A stretch of 64,000 nt of DNA from Myxococcota bacterium (lineage in GTDB: Bacteria; Myxococcota_A; Polyangia; JAAYKL01): assembly GCA_030065855.1 (NCBI GenBank), contig JASJCT010000004.1, positions 21,141-85,140 of the forward strand. The letters are read 5' to 3'. Shown in pieces: positions 35,252 through 43,286 of the stretch. Each line of letters opens with the position of its first letter. Position 1 is the first letter of the stretch. The notes under the pieces are model-generated. The model was not told where the DNA came from. It saw only the letters and a program-made list of their open reading frames with translations, and ran no database searches. Both the position numbers and the translations under genes were made by a program.

Positions 35252-36607
35252 TTAACCCCACAAAAATGACTGGCTCGACAGGAAATTGCTCTGCGATGTC
35301 AGCTGGCTGATCATCACCTCCAGATTTGTAAATTGTAGCCTGAGCGACTCCTCTTTTTTTGTCGCCCGATCCTCATACCTCAATATTGAATCCGAGATAT
35401 TATCAATACGGGTATTCAAGCCATTGATTTTGGCTGTGAGGATGCCGTCTGCAAAATCGACGAACGAATCGACGATGGTGTCCATCGAGTCAGAGATGCC
35501 GTCAACACTGTGATCCGAGGTGCCAGCGAACACCTGACCCACGCCAACCGTGTCCGAGGCGATGGCCGATTCCAGGTCATCGTCATCAATCGCCAGGGTG
35601 CCGTCGGTATTGGTCTTAAGGCCGATCTGAGACAGGGCCGAATACGATCCTGTCAAACCGCTTATCTCTGTCGATATTAAGGTGCCGAGCTGCTGCTTGA
35701 GCGATCGCAACGTGCCGTCCCCTGCCAGTCGATCCTGGCCCTTTGCCTCACCTGTGAAGTCAAATTCTTTTTGGACGAGCGTCATCACCTCGTTATAGGC
35801 GTCGACAAACTCGCTTACCTTGGTCTTGATGGCAGCTGTATCTGGAGCGACGGTCACTTCCAAGGCAGTAGTGGTTTCTTCCAGCAGGTTCAGCGTCACG
35901 CCTTGAATGGCATCATCTACTGCGTTATCCGCACTGGTCACTGCGAAGTCATCGATCTCCAAGGAGGCATCCTGGGCAGCCTGGACTTGATTATCGACGA
36001 TATCGAGTCCGAGATTGAGGGTCGACGATGCTTCTTCCTCGAAAGTGATGGCATTGGCCGCGCCCGAGTCGTTACCTGTCACCTGAATCCGATATCCCGC
36101 ACTCGTCGAGAGTAGGCTGGCAGACACCTCGGCATCTGATGCGTTGATCTTGTTGACGATGTCTTCAAGTGTGTCGGTTGCCAGGACTTCGACCGTGTCC
36201 ACCTCACTCCCGATGGTGATGGTCAAGGTGCCGTTGCCAGCTGCATCTGCTGTGTCTTTTGATGCAAAAGCATTGGAATAGGTGCGTTCGGCAGCTGCCA
36301 ATTGGAAGATTTCGATCTGGTAGGTGCCCGGGTTTGCCGAGCCTGAAGCAGTAGCTGTGAACTTGTCCGTGTCTGTCGAGGTTGCGGTATAGGACAAAAA
36401 TTCCGGCAGCGTATCCATGGATTGCACTTTGGTCTGGAGCGCTTGGAGCTTTGAGTTGATGCTCTGTACGATTGACTTTTGAGATTGGTAGTCTGACTTG
36501 GACTGCTGCAGATTCCGGATCGGCGCCCGCTCCAGATAGACGAGCTGCTGGATAATTTGTGCCGAGTCGATGCCAGAGCTGAGACCTGAAAATGTGATTG
36601 CGCTCAT
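35252..36607 (-). CDS. fliD: Filament cap protein FliD (HAP2)
   Basis: A 451-residue FliD. N-terminal signature MSAITFSGLSSGIDSAQIIQ, followed by the D0/D1 coiled coil; the C-terminal coiled coil (AKINGLNTRIDNISDSILRY...LTSQSNFLSSQSFLWG) closes the protein. The middle holds Ala/Thr/Asp-rich beta domains. FliD forms the pentameric cap under which flagellin folds. It lies 15 bp downstream of flaG. Confidence 0.95.
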   Translation of the reverse strand: MSAITFSGLSSGIDSAQIIQQLVYLERAPIRNLQQSKSDYQSQKSIVQSINSKLQALQTKVQSMDTLPEFLSYTATSTDTDKFTATASGSANPGTYQIEIFQLAAAERTYSNAFASKDTADAAGNGTLTITIGSEVDTVEVLATDTLEDIVNKINASDAEVSASLLSTSAGYRIQVTGNDSGAANAITFEEEASSTLNLGLDIVDNQVQAAQDASLEIDDFAVTSADNAVDDAIQGVTLNLLEETTTALEVTVAPDTAAIKTKVSEFVDAYNEVMTLVQKEFDFTGEAKGQDRLAGDGTLRSLKQQLGTLISTEISGLTGSYSALSQIGLKTNTDGTLAIDDDDLESAIASDTVGVGQVFAGTSDHSVDGISDSMDTIVDSFVDFADGILTAKINGLNTRIDNISDSILRYEDRATKKEESLRLQFTNLEVMISQLTSQSNFLSSQSFLWG

Positions 36608-36622
36608 GCCAATATACTCCTT

Positions 36623-36973
36623 TTAAAAGAGTCCGCTCAGGTACTGGGCTCTCGAATGCCGCCGGTGCTGAGCCATGCGGATCGCTTCTTCAGGCGGAAT
36701 TTGTCGAATGACGCTCTCCCCGTCTGGGCCGTAGACAGTCATCACTATCATGCCCGTGGACGTCTCGTACTTTACATCCAGCTTATTACCGTCGATTTCC
36801 CCGATCTCCGAAATTGCCTCTATTGCAGCTGAAACCACTGGATCGTTGACCTCAGGTGGCCGGTCGAGTTTGACTGCCTTTGCCACCTTGTCCTGATTGG
36901 GTGAATTGGCAATTTCCCGTTCTATGTCAGGTCCGCCACGCTGCATTCCCTGAATGCTTTTTGTAGTGGTCAT
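36623..36973 (-). CDS. flaG: FlaG family protein
   Basis: A 116-residue protein from ATG 36973, preceded by AAGGAGG; a longer frame to 37060 lacks such a site. The C-terminal FlaG domain is recognised by LDVKYETSTGMIVMTVYGPD and SVIRQIPPEEAIRMAQ. FlaG influences filament length and occurs directly before fliD in many flagellar loci, as here. Confidence 0.92.
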   Translation of the reverse strand: MTTTKSIQGMQRGGPDIEREIANSPNQDKVAKAVKLDRPPEVNDPVVSAAIEAISEIGEIDGNKLDVKYETSTGMIVMTVYGPDGESVIRQIPPEEAIRMAQHRRHSRAQYLSGLF

Positions 36974-37010
36974 TGTTGGACCTCCTTCGTCTCCTGTTGA
37001 TGACCCCCCA

Positions 37011-37070
37011 TTAAAAAAGGGTCGGCCCCACGCTGAGTTTCGACTGGCGCCGTGAGTCAAGGGTGGGGCC
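37011..37070 (-). terminator. Rho-independent-like terminator behind flagellin C
   Basis: On the minus strand GGCCCCAC and GTGGGGCC form a long-loop hairpin, followed within a few bases by a run of six T (CCCTTTTTTAAT). It sits between flagellin C and flaG and would confine the abundant flagellin transcript. Confidence 0.6.
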
Positions 37071-37081
37071 TAACCCACGCG

Positions 37082-37921
37082 CTAGCCGATTAAGGAAATG
37101 GCCATTGCCGGCAGCTGATTCGCCTGGGCGAGCACTGCCACGCCGGCCTGCATCAATATTTGGTTACGCGTTAAGTTCACGGTCTCCGAAGCTACATCCA
37201 CGTCGCGGATCCGACTGTTGGCAGCCGAGATGTTCTCCCGTTGCGTGGCCAAGTTGTTCACCGTGATGCTAAGTCGGTTCTGCACAGCACCAAGGTCGCC
37301 TCTGACCGAAGACACGTCTGCGATCGCTGAGTCGATCACAGTGAGTGCGGATTGGGCCAGAGCCACAGTGGAAACGTGCTGGGCGTTGATAAAGTTCGTA
37401 TCACCCAGCTGGCTGGAATAGGTGTTGCCAATGGATGCCTGGATTTGGTCATTGGAGTCGTTGTCTAGACCCACCTGTAGTGAGATGCCCGTTGATGCCG
37501 CGCCATTGAGCAAGGCTGTGCCGTTGAACTCGGTGACGGCGGCAATGCGGTCAATCTCGGAGATGAGCGCTTGGAATTCGTCGTCCAAGTAGTCCCGCTC
37601 CAATGACCCCAGGGTGCCAGTGGCTGCCTGTACAGCCAGCTCCCGCATACGAATGAGGGCGCCACTCACCTCGTTGAGCGCCCCTTCAGCTGTCTGAACC
37701 AAAGAGATCCCGTCGTTTGCGTTTCTCTCGGCCTGAGCCAGCCCTCGAATTTGGGATCGCAGTTTTTCACTGATGGCAAGGCCCGCCGCATCGTCTTTGG
37801 CAGAGGTGATGCGCATGCCAGACGAGAGGCGGGCTAGGCTGGTGCCGAGGGCACCCTCAGTGCGTCCCAAATTTCTCATGGCGTTGATCGCCGAGACGTT
37901 TGTGTTGATAACAAGTCCCAT
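37082..37921 (-). CDS. fliC: Flagellin C
   Basis: A 279-residue compact flagellin from ATG 37921 (GGAGGAAG upstream). It has full D0/D1 ends (LARLSSGMRITSAKDDAAGL; ENISAANSRIRDVDVASETV) and only a short hinge in the middle (TSTGISLQVGLDNDSNDQIQ-like). It is almost identical to flagellin B, with a handful of substitutions, indicating recent duplication or gene conversion. It has its own sigma-28 promoter, a CsrA-type leader and a terminator, so it is an independent transcription unit. Confidence 0.97.
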   Translation of the reverse strand: MGLVINTNVSAINAMRNLGRTEGALGTSLARLSSGMRITSAKDDAAGLAISEKLRSQIRGLAQAERNANDGISLVQTAEGALNEVSGALIRMRELAVQAATGTLGSLERDYLDDEFQALISEIDRIAAVTEFNGTALLNGAASTGISLQVGLDNDSNDQIQASIGNTYSSQLGDTNFINAQHVSTVALAQSALTVIDSAIADVSSVRGDLGAVQNRLSITVNNLATQRENISAANSRIRDVDVASETVNLTRNQILMQAGVAVLAQANQLPAMAISLIG

Positions 37922-37925
37922 ACTA

Positions 37926-37973
37926 CTTCCTCCATGGAAGCCGGACGCTGTGTCCGGGGGGCGTTCCTGCCCC
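37926..37973 (-). promoter_or_regulatory. Flagellin C leader with two GGA-loop hairpins (CsrA-type sites)
   Basis: Hairpin 1 (37958-37973) is GGGGC-AGGAAC-GCCCC. A plain hairpin CCGGACACAGCGTCCGG follows. Hairpin 2 (37926-37940) is CTTCC-ATGGA-GGAAG and hides the Shine-Dalgarno sequence. GGA in the loop of a short stem is the known CsrA recognition element. The arrangement is conserved in flagellin B with compensating or loop-only changes. Confidence 0.7.
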
Positions 37974-38062
37974 AAAACCCTTTGTTTTCAGTGAGTTCCC
38001 CCCATCTTTTCCCAATGTGTGTCGGCGCCCGAATAGACGAGGCCGGGACTCACCATCTGTTA

Positions 38063-38089
38063 CAATCGGCGGGATCGACCCGGCCTTTA
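38063..38089 (-). promoter_or_regulatory. Sigma-28 (FliA) promoter of flagellin C
   Basis: On the minus strand TAAA (38089-38086), 15 bases, then GCCGATTG (38070-38063). This matches the FliA consensus TAAA-N15-GCCGATAA at 10 of 12 fixed positions with exact spacing. It predicts a leader of roughly 135 nt. fliA is encoded in the window. Confidence 0.8.
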
Positions 38090-38141
38090 GAAATATTGGG
38101 AAAAAAGTCGGTTTAGCGGGTATTAGGCACCTTGAGGTAGG

Positions 38142-38984
38142 CTAGAAGCCGATCAGGGATAGGGCCATGGCTGGCAATTGGTTGGCTTGAGCAAGTACGG
38201 CCACGCCAGCCTGCATCAGGATTTGATTCCTGGTAAGGCTCACGGTTTCAGAAGCCACGTCCACATCCCTGATGCGGCTGTTAGCAGCGGAAATGTTCTC
38301 GCGCTGCGTGGCCAGGTTGTTAACGGTGATGCTGAGCCTGTTCTGGATGGCGCCCAAGTCACCCCGGACATTTGAAACGTCTGAAATGGCCGCGTCGATG
38401 ACTGTCAGTGCAGACTGGGCAAGTGCGACCGTTGAGACGTGTTGTGCATTGACGTAGTTTGAATCGCCGAGCTGACTGGCATACGTATTTCCAATGGATG
38501 CCAAGATGCGATCATTGGAGTCGTTATCGAGGCCTACCTGTAGCGATATACCCGTCGATGCTGCACCGTTGAGCAATGCCGTGCCATTGAACTCGGTGAC
38601 AGCGGCGATACGGTCGATCTCTGAGATGAGTGCTTGGAATTCATCATCCAGGTAGTCCCGCTCCAATGATCCCAGGGTGCCGGTGGCTGCCTGCACAGCT
38701 AGCTCCCGCATCCGGATTAGGGCACCGCTCACCTCATTGAGCGCCCCCTCAGCAGTTTGAACCAGGGAGATGCCGTCGTTGGCATTTCTCTCGGCCTGGG
38801 CCAATCCGCGGATTTGAGAGCGCAATTTCTCACTAATGGCGAGGCCGGCCGCGTCGTCCTTGGCAGAGGTAATTCTCATGCCAGAGGATAACCTGGCCAA
38901 ACTCGTACCAAGGGATCCCTCTGTGCGAGCTAGGTTTCGCTGAGCGTTGATTGCCGATACATTTGTGTTGATTACGAGTCCCAT
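38142..38984 (-). CDS. fliC: Flagellin B
   Basis: A 280-residue compact flagellin starting MGLVINTNVSAINAQRNLAR; AAGGAGGAAG lies before the ATG. It is nearly identical to flagellin C over its whole length, including GSLERDYLDDEFQALISEID, and differs at scattered positions such as Q15/M15 and an extra C-terminal Phe. No D2/D3 domain. It has its own sigma-28 promoter and CsrA-type leader. Confidence 0.97.
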   Translation of the reverse strand: MGLVINTNVSAINAQRNLARTEGSLGTSLARLSSGMRITSAKDDAAGLAISEKLRSQIRGLAQAERNANDGISLVQTAEGALNEVSGALIRMRELAVQAATGTLGSLERDYLDDEFQALISEIDRIAAVTEFNGTALLNGAASTGISLQVGLDNDSNDRILASIGNTYASQLGDSNYVNAQHVSTVALAQSALTVIDAAISDVSNVRGDLGAIQNRLSITVNNLATQRENISAANSRIRDVDVASETVSLTRNQILMQAGVAVLAQANQLPAMALSLIGF

Positions 38985-38988
38985 TGTT

Positions 38989-39036
38989 CTTCCTCCTTGG
39001 AAGCCGGATGGTGTATCCGGGGGGCGTTCCTGCCCC
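38989..39036 (-). promoter_or_regulatory. Flagellin B leader with two GGA-loop hairpins (CsrA-type sites)
   Basis: Hairpin 1 (39021-39036) GGGGC-AGGAAC-GCCCC and hairpin 2 (38989-39003) CTTCC-AAGGA-GGAAG, the latter covering the Shine-Dalgarno sequence 4 bases before the ATG. A third stem (CCGGATACACCATCCGG, 39004-39020) lies between. Stems are identical to those of flagellin C while the ANGGA loop base differs. Confidence 0.7.
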
Positions 39037-39116
39037 TAGCCAAATTGTTGATAAGAAGCTCGGCCCAAATCTCGAGGGCGCCGTGATCCAGCGGGCTCAA
39101 CCTTCTCAACTACCTA

Positions 39117-39143
39117 TTGTCGGCGCCTCTTGCCAAAGCTTTA
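39117..39143 (-). promoter_or_regulatory. Sigma-28 (FliA) promoter of flagellin B
   Basis: On the minus strand TAAA (39143-39140), exactly 15 bases, then GCCGACAA (39124-39117), 11 of 12 fixed positions of the FliA consensus. The predicted leader is about 125 nt, like that of flagellin C. Confidence 0.8.
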
Positions 39144-39169
39144 GTAAAAAAATTCGCTGGCTCCCACCC

Positions 39170-39335
39170 CAGCCCTTCAGCCCCCACCCCGGCCCTCCCC
39201 CGGTGGACATTTGGACATTGGGGGAGGGGGACTGAAAGAAGAGGTTATAAAGAACACGACCTGGCTTCGTTATTCACCCTCCCCCAGCGTTCAATTGCCC
39301 ACCGGGGTAGGGCTGGGGTGGGGGCTCCCAAGGGA
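39170..39335. repeat. GC-rich interspersed repeat, copy 2, forming a long palindrome
   Basis: CCCCCACCCCGGCCCTCCCC at the left and its near-complement (GGGGTAGGGCTGGGGTGGGG) at the right enclose about 120 bp that also contain a second pair (TGGGGGAGGGGG and CCCTCCCCCA). The right half is an inverted copy of 18985-19085. It lies between flagellins D and B. Confidence 0.85.
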
Positions 39336-39363
39336 TAGGCTGCGTTGTTGCTCGAAATAGGGG

Positions 39364-40206
39364 TCAGACGCCGATGAGGGATAGGGCCATTGCCGGCAGC
39401 TGGTTTGCCTGGGCCAATACAGATATGCCGGCCTGCATTAAAATCTGGTTCCGCGTAAGCGCCACTGTCTCAGAGGCCACATCCACATCTCGTATTCGGC
39501 TGTTGGCAGCAGATAGGTTTTCCCGTTGGGTCGCTAAATTGTACACGGTGATGGAGAGTCGGTTTTGTACCCCGCCGAGGCCTCCTCTGACACTTGAGAC
39601 ATCTGTGATCGCCGCATCAATTACCGATAATGCGGACTGGGCCAGGGCAACTGTCGAAACGTGCTGGGCATTGATGTAGTTTGTATCCCCGAGCTGACTG
39701 GCGTAGGTGTTTCCAATAGATGCCGTAATGAGGTCGTTGACATCATCGTCGAGGCCGACCTGTAGCGAAATGCCCGTCGATGCAGCACCGTTGAGCAAAG
39801 CAATGCCATTGAACTCAGTGACAGCTGCAATGCGGTCAATCTCGGTGATAAGCGCCTGGAATTCGGCGTCCAAGTAATCCCGTTCTAGGGATCCCAGTGT
39901 TCCGCTGGCAGCTTGTACAGAGAGCTCCCGCATGCGGATGAGCGCACTACTGACCTCATCAAGTGCCCCATCAGCTACCTGGATCAGAGAAATACCATCG
40001 TTGGCGTTCCGTTGGGCTTGGGCCAATCCGCGGATTTGAGAGCGCAACTTTTCGCTAATCGCAAGACCAGCGGCATCATCCTTAGCAGCAGTAATCCGCA
40101 GGCCTGACGAGAGCCGGGCCAAGCTGGTGGTAAGTTGACGGTCGGTGCGAGTCAGGTTTCTCTGCGCGTTTATCGCCGAAAGGTTGGTGTTGATAAGGAG
40201 TCCCAT
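39364..40206 (-). CDS. fliC: Flagellin D
   Basis: A 280-residue compact flagellin (MGLLINTNLSAINAQRNLTR). It shares the B/C type of central region (LQVGLDDDVNDLITASIGNT) but is more divergent than B and C are from each other. It is the last gene of the flgK-flgL-csrA-fliW run, 44 bp after fliW, and has no sigma-28 promoter of its own; read-through from that operon is likely. That makes it a candidate early or minor flagellin. Confidence 0.97.
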   Translation of the reverse strand: MGLLINTNLSAINAQRNLTRTDRQLTTSLARLSSGLRITAAKDDAAGLAISEKLRSQIRGLAQAQRNANDGISLIQVADGALDEVSSALIRMRELSVQAASGTLGSLERDYLDAEFQALITEIDRIAAVTEFNGIALLNGAASTGISLQVGLDDDVNDLITASIGNTYASQLGDTNYINAQHVSTVALAQSALSVIDAAITDVSSVRGGLGGVQNRLSITVYNLATQRENLSAANSRIRDVDVASETVALTRNQILMQAGISVLAQANQLPAMALSLIGV

Positions 40207-40209
40207 ATT

Positions 40210-40224
40210 CTTTCCCCCTGAAAG
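40210..40224 (-). promoter_or_regulatory. Shine-Dalgarno hairpin of flagellin D
   Basis: CTTTC-AGGGG-GAAAG is a perfect 5-bp stem whose loop holds the Shine-Dalgarno G-run 5 bases before the ATG. It lacks the strict GGA loop of the B and C leaders, so CsrA binding would be weaker or absent. Confidence 0.45.
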
Positions 40225-40250
40225 GAAGATAGGTTGTTAAAACCTCCGAA

Positions 40251-40706
40251 TTAGCTGGGGTTGTCTTCGGTGGCTTCTGTCTCATCCTTTCTTACGAGCA
40301 TGTGTCGGGTTTTAAAACGCGGGTCGTGCAAGATGACCTGGGCGCCAATGCGCGCCTTGGCATCAAAAACAATCGGAGCAACCAGGTTAACGGTGATAGG
40401 TGCGGGTGCCGGCGGTATTGTCGCAATGGCCGCAACGGCGAGTTCATCTGCGTTCTTGCCCTTCTCCGGTAGTCCAGCGCGCAGTGATTCGGCTGGATAG
40501 TCAGGAGCGATGAGAAATGGATCGAGAACGACAAAAGCAAGCGATGGGTCATCTACTGATTGAAGCCAACGAAACGGAGAGTTTTCCCGATGATCTAACA
40601 GCACTACTTTTGTACAATCTGGAAACCCGATGATACCGCTTGGCAGACTCAGAATATCTCCCTCATCAATTTCAATCTCACCAAACCGTTCAGTAGCGAA
40701 TCTCAC
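40251..40706 (-). CDS. fliW: Flagellar assembly factor FliW
   Basis: A 151-residue FliW: MRFATERFGEIEIDEGDILS, LPSGIIGFPDCTKVVLLDHR, FRWLQSVDDPSLAFVVLDPF and ITVNLVAPIVFDAKARIGAQ. FliW binds both flagellin and CsrA; free flagellin releases FliW, which then antagonises CsrA. The gene overlaps csrA by 4 bp (ATGA) and is followed by a flagellin gene, the arrangement expected for this three-part switch. Confidence 0.96.
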   Translation of the reverse strand: MRFATERFGEIEIDEGDILSLPSGIIGFPDCTKVVLLDHRENSPFRWLQSVDDPSLAFVVLDPFLIAPDYPAESLRAGLPEKGKNADELAVAAIATIPPAPAPITVNLVAPIVFDAKARIGAQVILHDPRFKTRHMLVRKDETEATEDNPS

Positions 40707-40963
40707 GATCCCTCCTTGTCCTCAGCATTTTTTTCGAATAACAGCGCGGGCACGCTCAGTCGGTTCTCTAGCTCGGTCGCGGTGAGCGCTGCCCGTCGAT
40801 TTTCCTCTACAATCTCGCGATGTATTTCTTCTCGATACACAGGCACACCAGCTGGCGTTTCAATGCTGAGTCGAACCGTTTTACCCCTAATTTCCTTCAC
40901 GGCAATGACGATATCATTGCCTATAACAATGCTCTGTCCCTGTTTGCGGCTGAGTACTAGCAT
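40703..40963 (-). CDS. csrA: Carbon storage / flagellin translation regulator CsrA
   Basis: An 86-residue CsrA: MLVLSRKQGQSIVIGNDIVI, the RNA-binding RLSIETPAGVPVYREEIHRE, and a C-terminal tail about 20 residues longer than in E. coli (LSVPALLFEKNAEDKEGS). Extended C-termini are typical of CsrA proteins regulated by FliW. CsrA dimers bind GGA hairpins; the flagellin leaders in this window are the obvious targets. Confidence 0.96.
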   Translation of the reverse strand: MLVLSRKQGQSIVIGNDIVIAVKEIRGKTVRLSIETPAGVPVYREEIHREIVEENRRAALTATELENRLSVPALLFEKNAEDKEGS

Positions 40964-40995
40964 CTCGTCTTCTTTGTGTTTAACTCCTCTATAAT

Positions 40996-41868
40996 CTACC
41001 CGAACAGGGAGGTCTGGGCCACTTTTTGCGACACATTAATCGCTGCTTGCAGTGCGCTAACCGTGGCGTTGAGATCCATGAACGCTTCGACCGAGTCAGC
41101 ATCGATCAACGACGATTCCTCTGTGGTCAAGCTGTCCTCTAGGCGCGCGCGCACTGCTTCGGCCACCTCCAGCTGCTTAAGTTTGAGCCCTGATTTTGTG
41201 CGCTCTGTCGAGACTTGCGTCAGGCCCTGTTCCATGGATCCGATAGCAGTATTCACCGCATTCAGGTCGTTCGTCAAAAGCGCTTGTCGAAATGCTTCAA
41301 TTTCGCCAAAGATATCGACCCCACCTGATACAGTAAATGCATCTGCACCTGAGGAATTGACCGCTAGCTGAGCGCTAGGTCCCACGTCAATTTCCTTGAC
41401 CGAATCATTGCCGATAAACGCGCCCAAATCAGTAAAAGGGCGGGTATCTGTTAGAAAACCACCGAAAATATACTCGCCCCCCGCCCTAGCATTGGCCACG
41501 CCGAGCATGGAATCGTATAGTCCCTCTACTTCGATGGCAATGATGGCGCGCTGTTCAGCATTAATCGTTTCGTTTCGCGATGTAAGGGCGAGCTCCTTTA
41601 GACGGATGAGAATATTGCTCGCTTCGTCCAGCGCAGCGTCTGCTGCTTCTAACTGGGTTCGACTGCGTACGATATTCTTTTCGTAATGCAGGGTGGCTTC
41701 TTTGGCTTCCCTAAGCACTCGGACGCGCTCTGCTGAAGTGGGATCTGCCTCGATGTTGTTAAATTTCTTTCCGGTCGCCCCTTGTCGCTGAAGCTCATGG
41801 AGTTTGGATCGAATTTGTGTGATGTCGTATATGGCCTGTCTGTACGTGACCCGATCTGTTATGCGCAT
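40996..41868 (-). CDS. flgL: Hook-filament junction protein FlgL (HAP3)
   Basis: A 290-residue FlgL with flagellin-like ends (MRITDRVTYRQAIYDITQIR; the N-terminal QRQGATGKKFNNIEADPTSA; C-terminal VEAFMDLNATVSALQAAINV). FlgL joins the hook-cap protein FlgK to the filament. It starts 2 bp after the flgK stop. Confidence 0.94.
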   Translation of the reverse strand: MRITDRVTYRQAIYDITQIRSKLHELQRQGATGKKFNNIEADPTSAERVRVLREAKEATLHYEKNIVRSRTQLEAADAALDEASNILIRLKELALTSRNETINAEQRAIIAIEVEGLYDSMLGVANARAGGEYIFGGFLTDTRPFTDLGAFIGNDSVKEIDVGPSAQLAVNSSGADAFTVSGGVDIFGEIEAFRQALLTNDLNAVNTAIGSMEQGLTQVSTERTKSGLKLKQLEVAEAVRARLEDSLTTEESSLIDADSVEAFMDLNATVSALQAAINVSQKVAQTSLFG

Positions 41869-41870
41869 GG

Positions 41871-43274
41871 CTAGGTTCCTAGGCTGATCAAGGCTTGTAA
41901 TACCTCGTTGACTGCGTTCAGCACGCGGGCAGATGCTTGATAGGCCCGCTGATACTGGATCAGATTGTTCATCTCCTCGTCGAGGGATACACCGGACTGG
42001 CTGTCTCTAATCGCCTCGATGTGGGAGATGGATGTCTGCCGCATGGCTGCTTCGTCATTGGCACGTCGTGTCTCCACGCCTACGGAGCCAACTATCGTAA
42101 CATAGGCCTCGTTAAAGGTCTGGGTGGCACCTGTTGCCAGGTCCTGATCCGCGAGCGCAGCAAGTGCCAGCGCATTTCTATTATCCCCGGGCAGCAAGGT
42201 GGGATCCAAAGCGGCTGCGATTGCGTCTGTATTGCCAGTTACCGCAGCGTCCACTGCTATGAGGGAGGCCGCATTGGTGGAGGTGGTCAGATCCCCAAAG
42301 AGCCGTCTTCCTCCGACCCCGTCCAATCCAACGCCGGCCATGTGTTGGGTATTGATCCCGGTTGCAATATCATAAGCCAATTGATCGAGATCTGACTGAT
42401 AACCAGGTAGCAATGTATCGCGCACCTCGATAATGCCCCCCAACGCGCCGCCGCTTAAGGCAGTTGTGATATCTGATGAGACGCCGCTCGGCATAATGTA
42501 CATCACCCGGGCCGCACCGGGTCCACCCGAATCCGTTACCTGGAGCAGTGATTGATTGGCATCTTCGACCAGGGGACGACCCCCTTCTAAAAAGACAGTG
42601 ACCTGATTTTCGTCGTTTGTGATAACCGAAATGTTGGCGAGCTTGGAGAGTTCCCTAATGAGTTGATCCCGCTTATCGAGGACGTCTGCCGTGTCTTGAT
42701 TGGTCACTTGAGCCAGGAGAATCTGCTGATTGAGACGGGCAATCTCCTCTGTATACGTATTGATATCGGTGACCGTTGCTTTAAGCAGATTATCGCTGTT
42801 GGCACGCACTGCCTCTATGCCGTTTGAGATGCGGTTGAAGGTACTTGCCAGTTCATAGGCACGGGCGAGCACTTCCTCTCGTGCGGTCGGATCGGCTGGA
42901 TTGCTTTCGAGGAGGCGAAACGCGCCAAATAGCGCATCCAGCGAACTCCCCATGCCTGTGTCTTCTAAGTCGTTGAACAACTCGCTGACGTGCGTAAGAA
43001 TGTCGGATCGTTGTTTCGAGTTGCCGCCCAGCACCTCTTCTTCGATCAGTCGATCATTTGCAAACGTGTCTGAGTATCGCTTGAACCCGAGAATGGACAC
43101 GCCTGCACCTCCGTATGGTGGTCCAGGTCGAGATGCGAGCATGAGCCTTCTTCGACTATATCCTTCAGTATTGACGTTCGCGGTGTTCTGACCTGTAATG
43201 TGAATACCGGCCTGTTGGGCAGCCATGCCCTCTCTTGCGGTGTGCAGCGTACCAAAAAGGCTGATCGTAGGCAT
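41871..43274 (-). CDS. flgK: Hook-filament junction protein FlgK (HAP1)
   Basis: A 467-residue FlgK. N-terminal rod/hook motif (LHTAREGMAAQQAGIHITGQ, NTANVNTEGYSRRRLMLASR) and the C-terminal FlgK/FlgE-type ending (VSLDEEMNNLIQYQRAYQAS, ARVLNAVNEVLQALISLG). Size is normal for the family. It lies between flgN and flgL in the classic order. Confidence 0.95.
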   Translation of the reverse strand: MPTISLFGTLHTAREGMAAQQAGIHITGQNTANVNTEGYSRRRLMLASRPGPPYGGAGVSILGFKRYSDTFANDRLIEEEVLGGNSKQRSDILTHVSELFNDLEDTGMGSSLDALFGAFRLLESNPADPTAREEVLARAYELASTFNRISNGIEAVRANSDNLLKATVTDINTYTEEIARLNQQILLAQVTNQDTADVLDKRDQLIRELSKLANISVITNDENQVTVFLEGGRPLVEDANQSLLQVTDSGGPGAARVMYIMPSGVSSDITTALSGGALGGIIEVRDTLLPGYQSDLDQLAYDIATGINTQHMAGVGLDGVGGRRLFGDLTTSTNAASLIAVDAAVTGNTDAIAAALDPTLLPGDNRNALALAALADQDLATGATQTFNEAYVTIVGSVGVETRRANDEAAMRQTSISHIEAIRDSQSGVSLDEEMNNLIQYQRAYQASARVLNAVNEVLQALISLGT

Positions 43275-43286
43275 TGATAACGCTCC

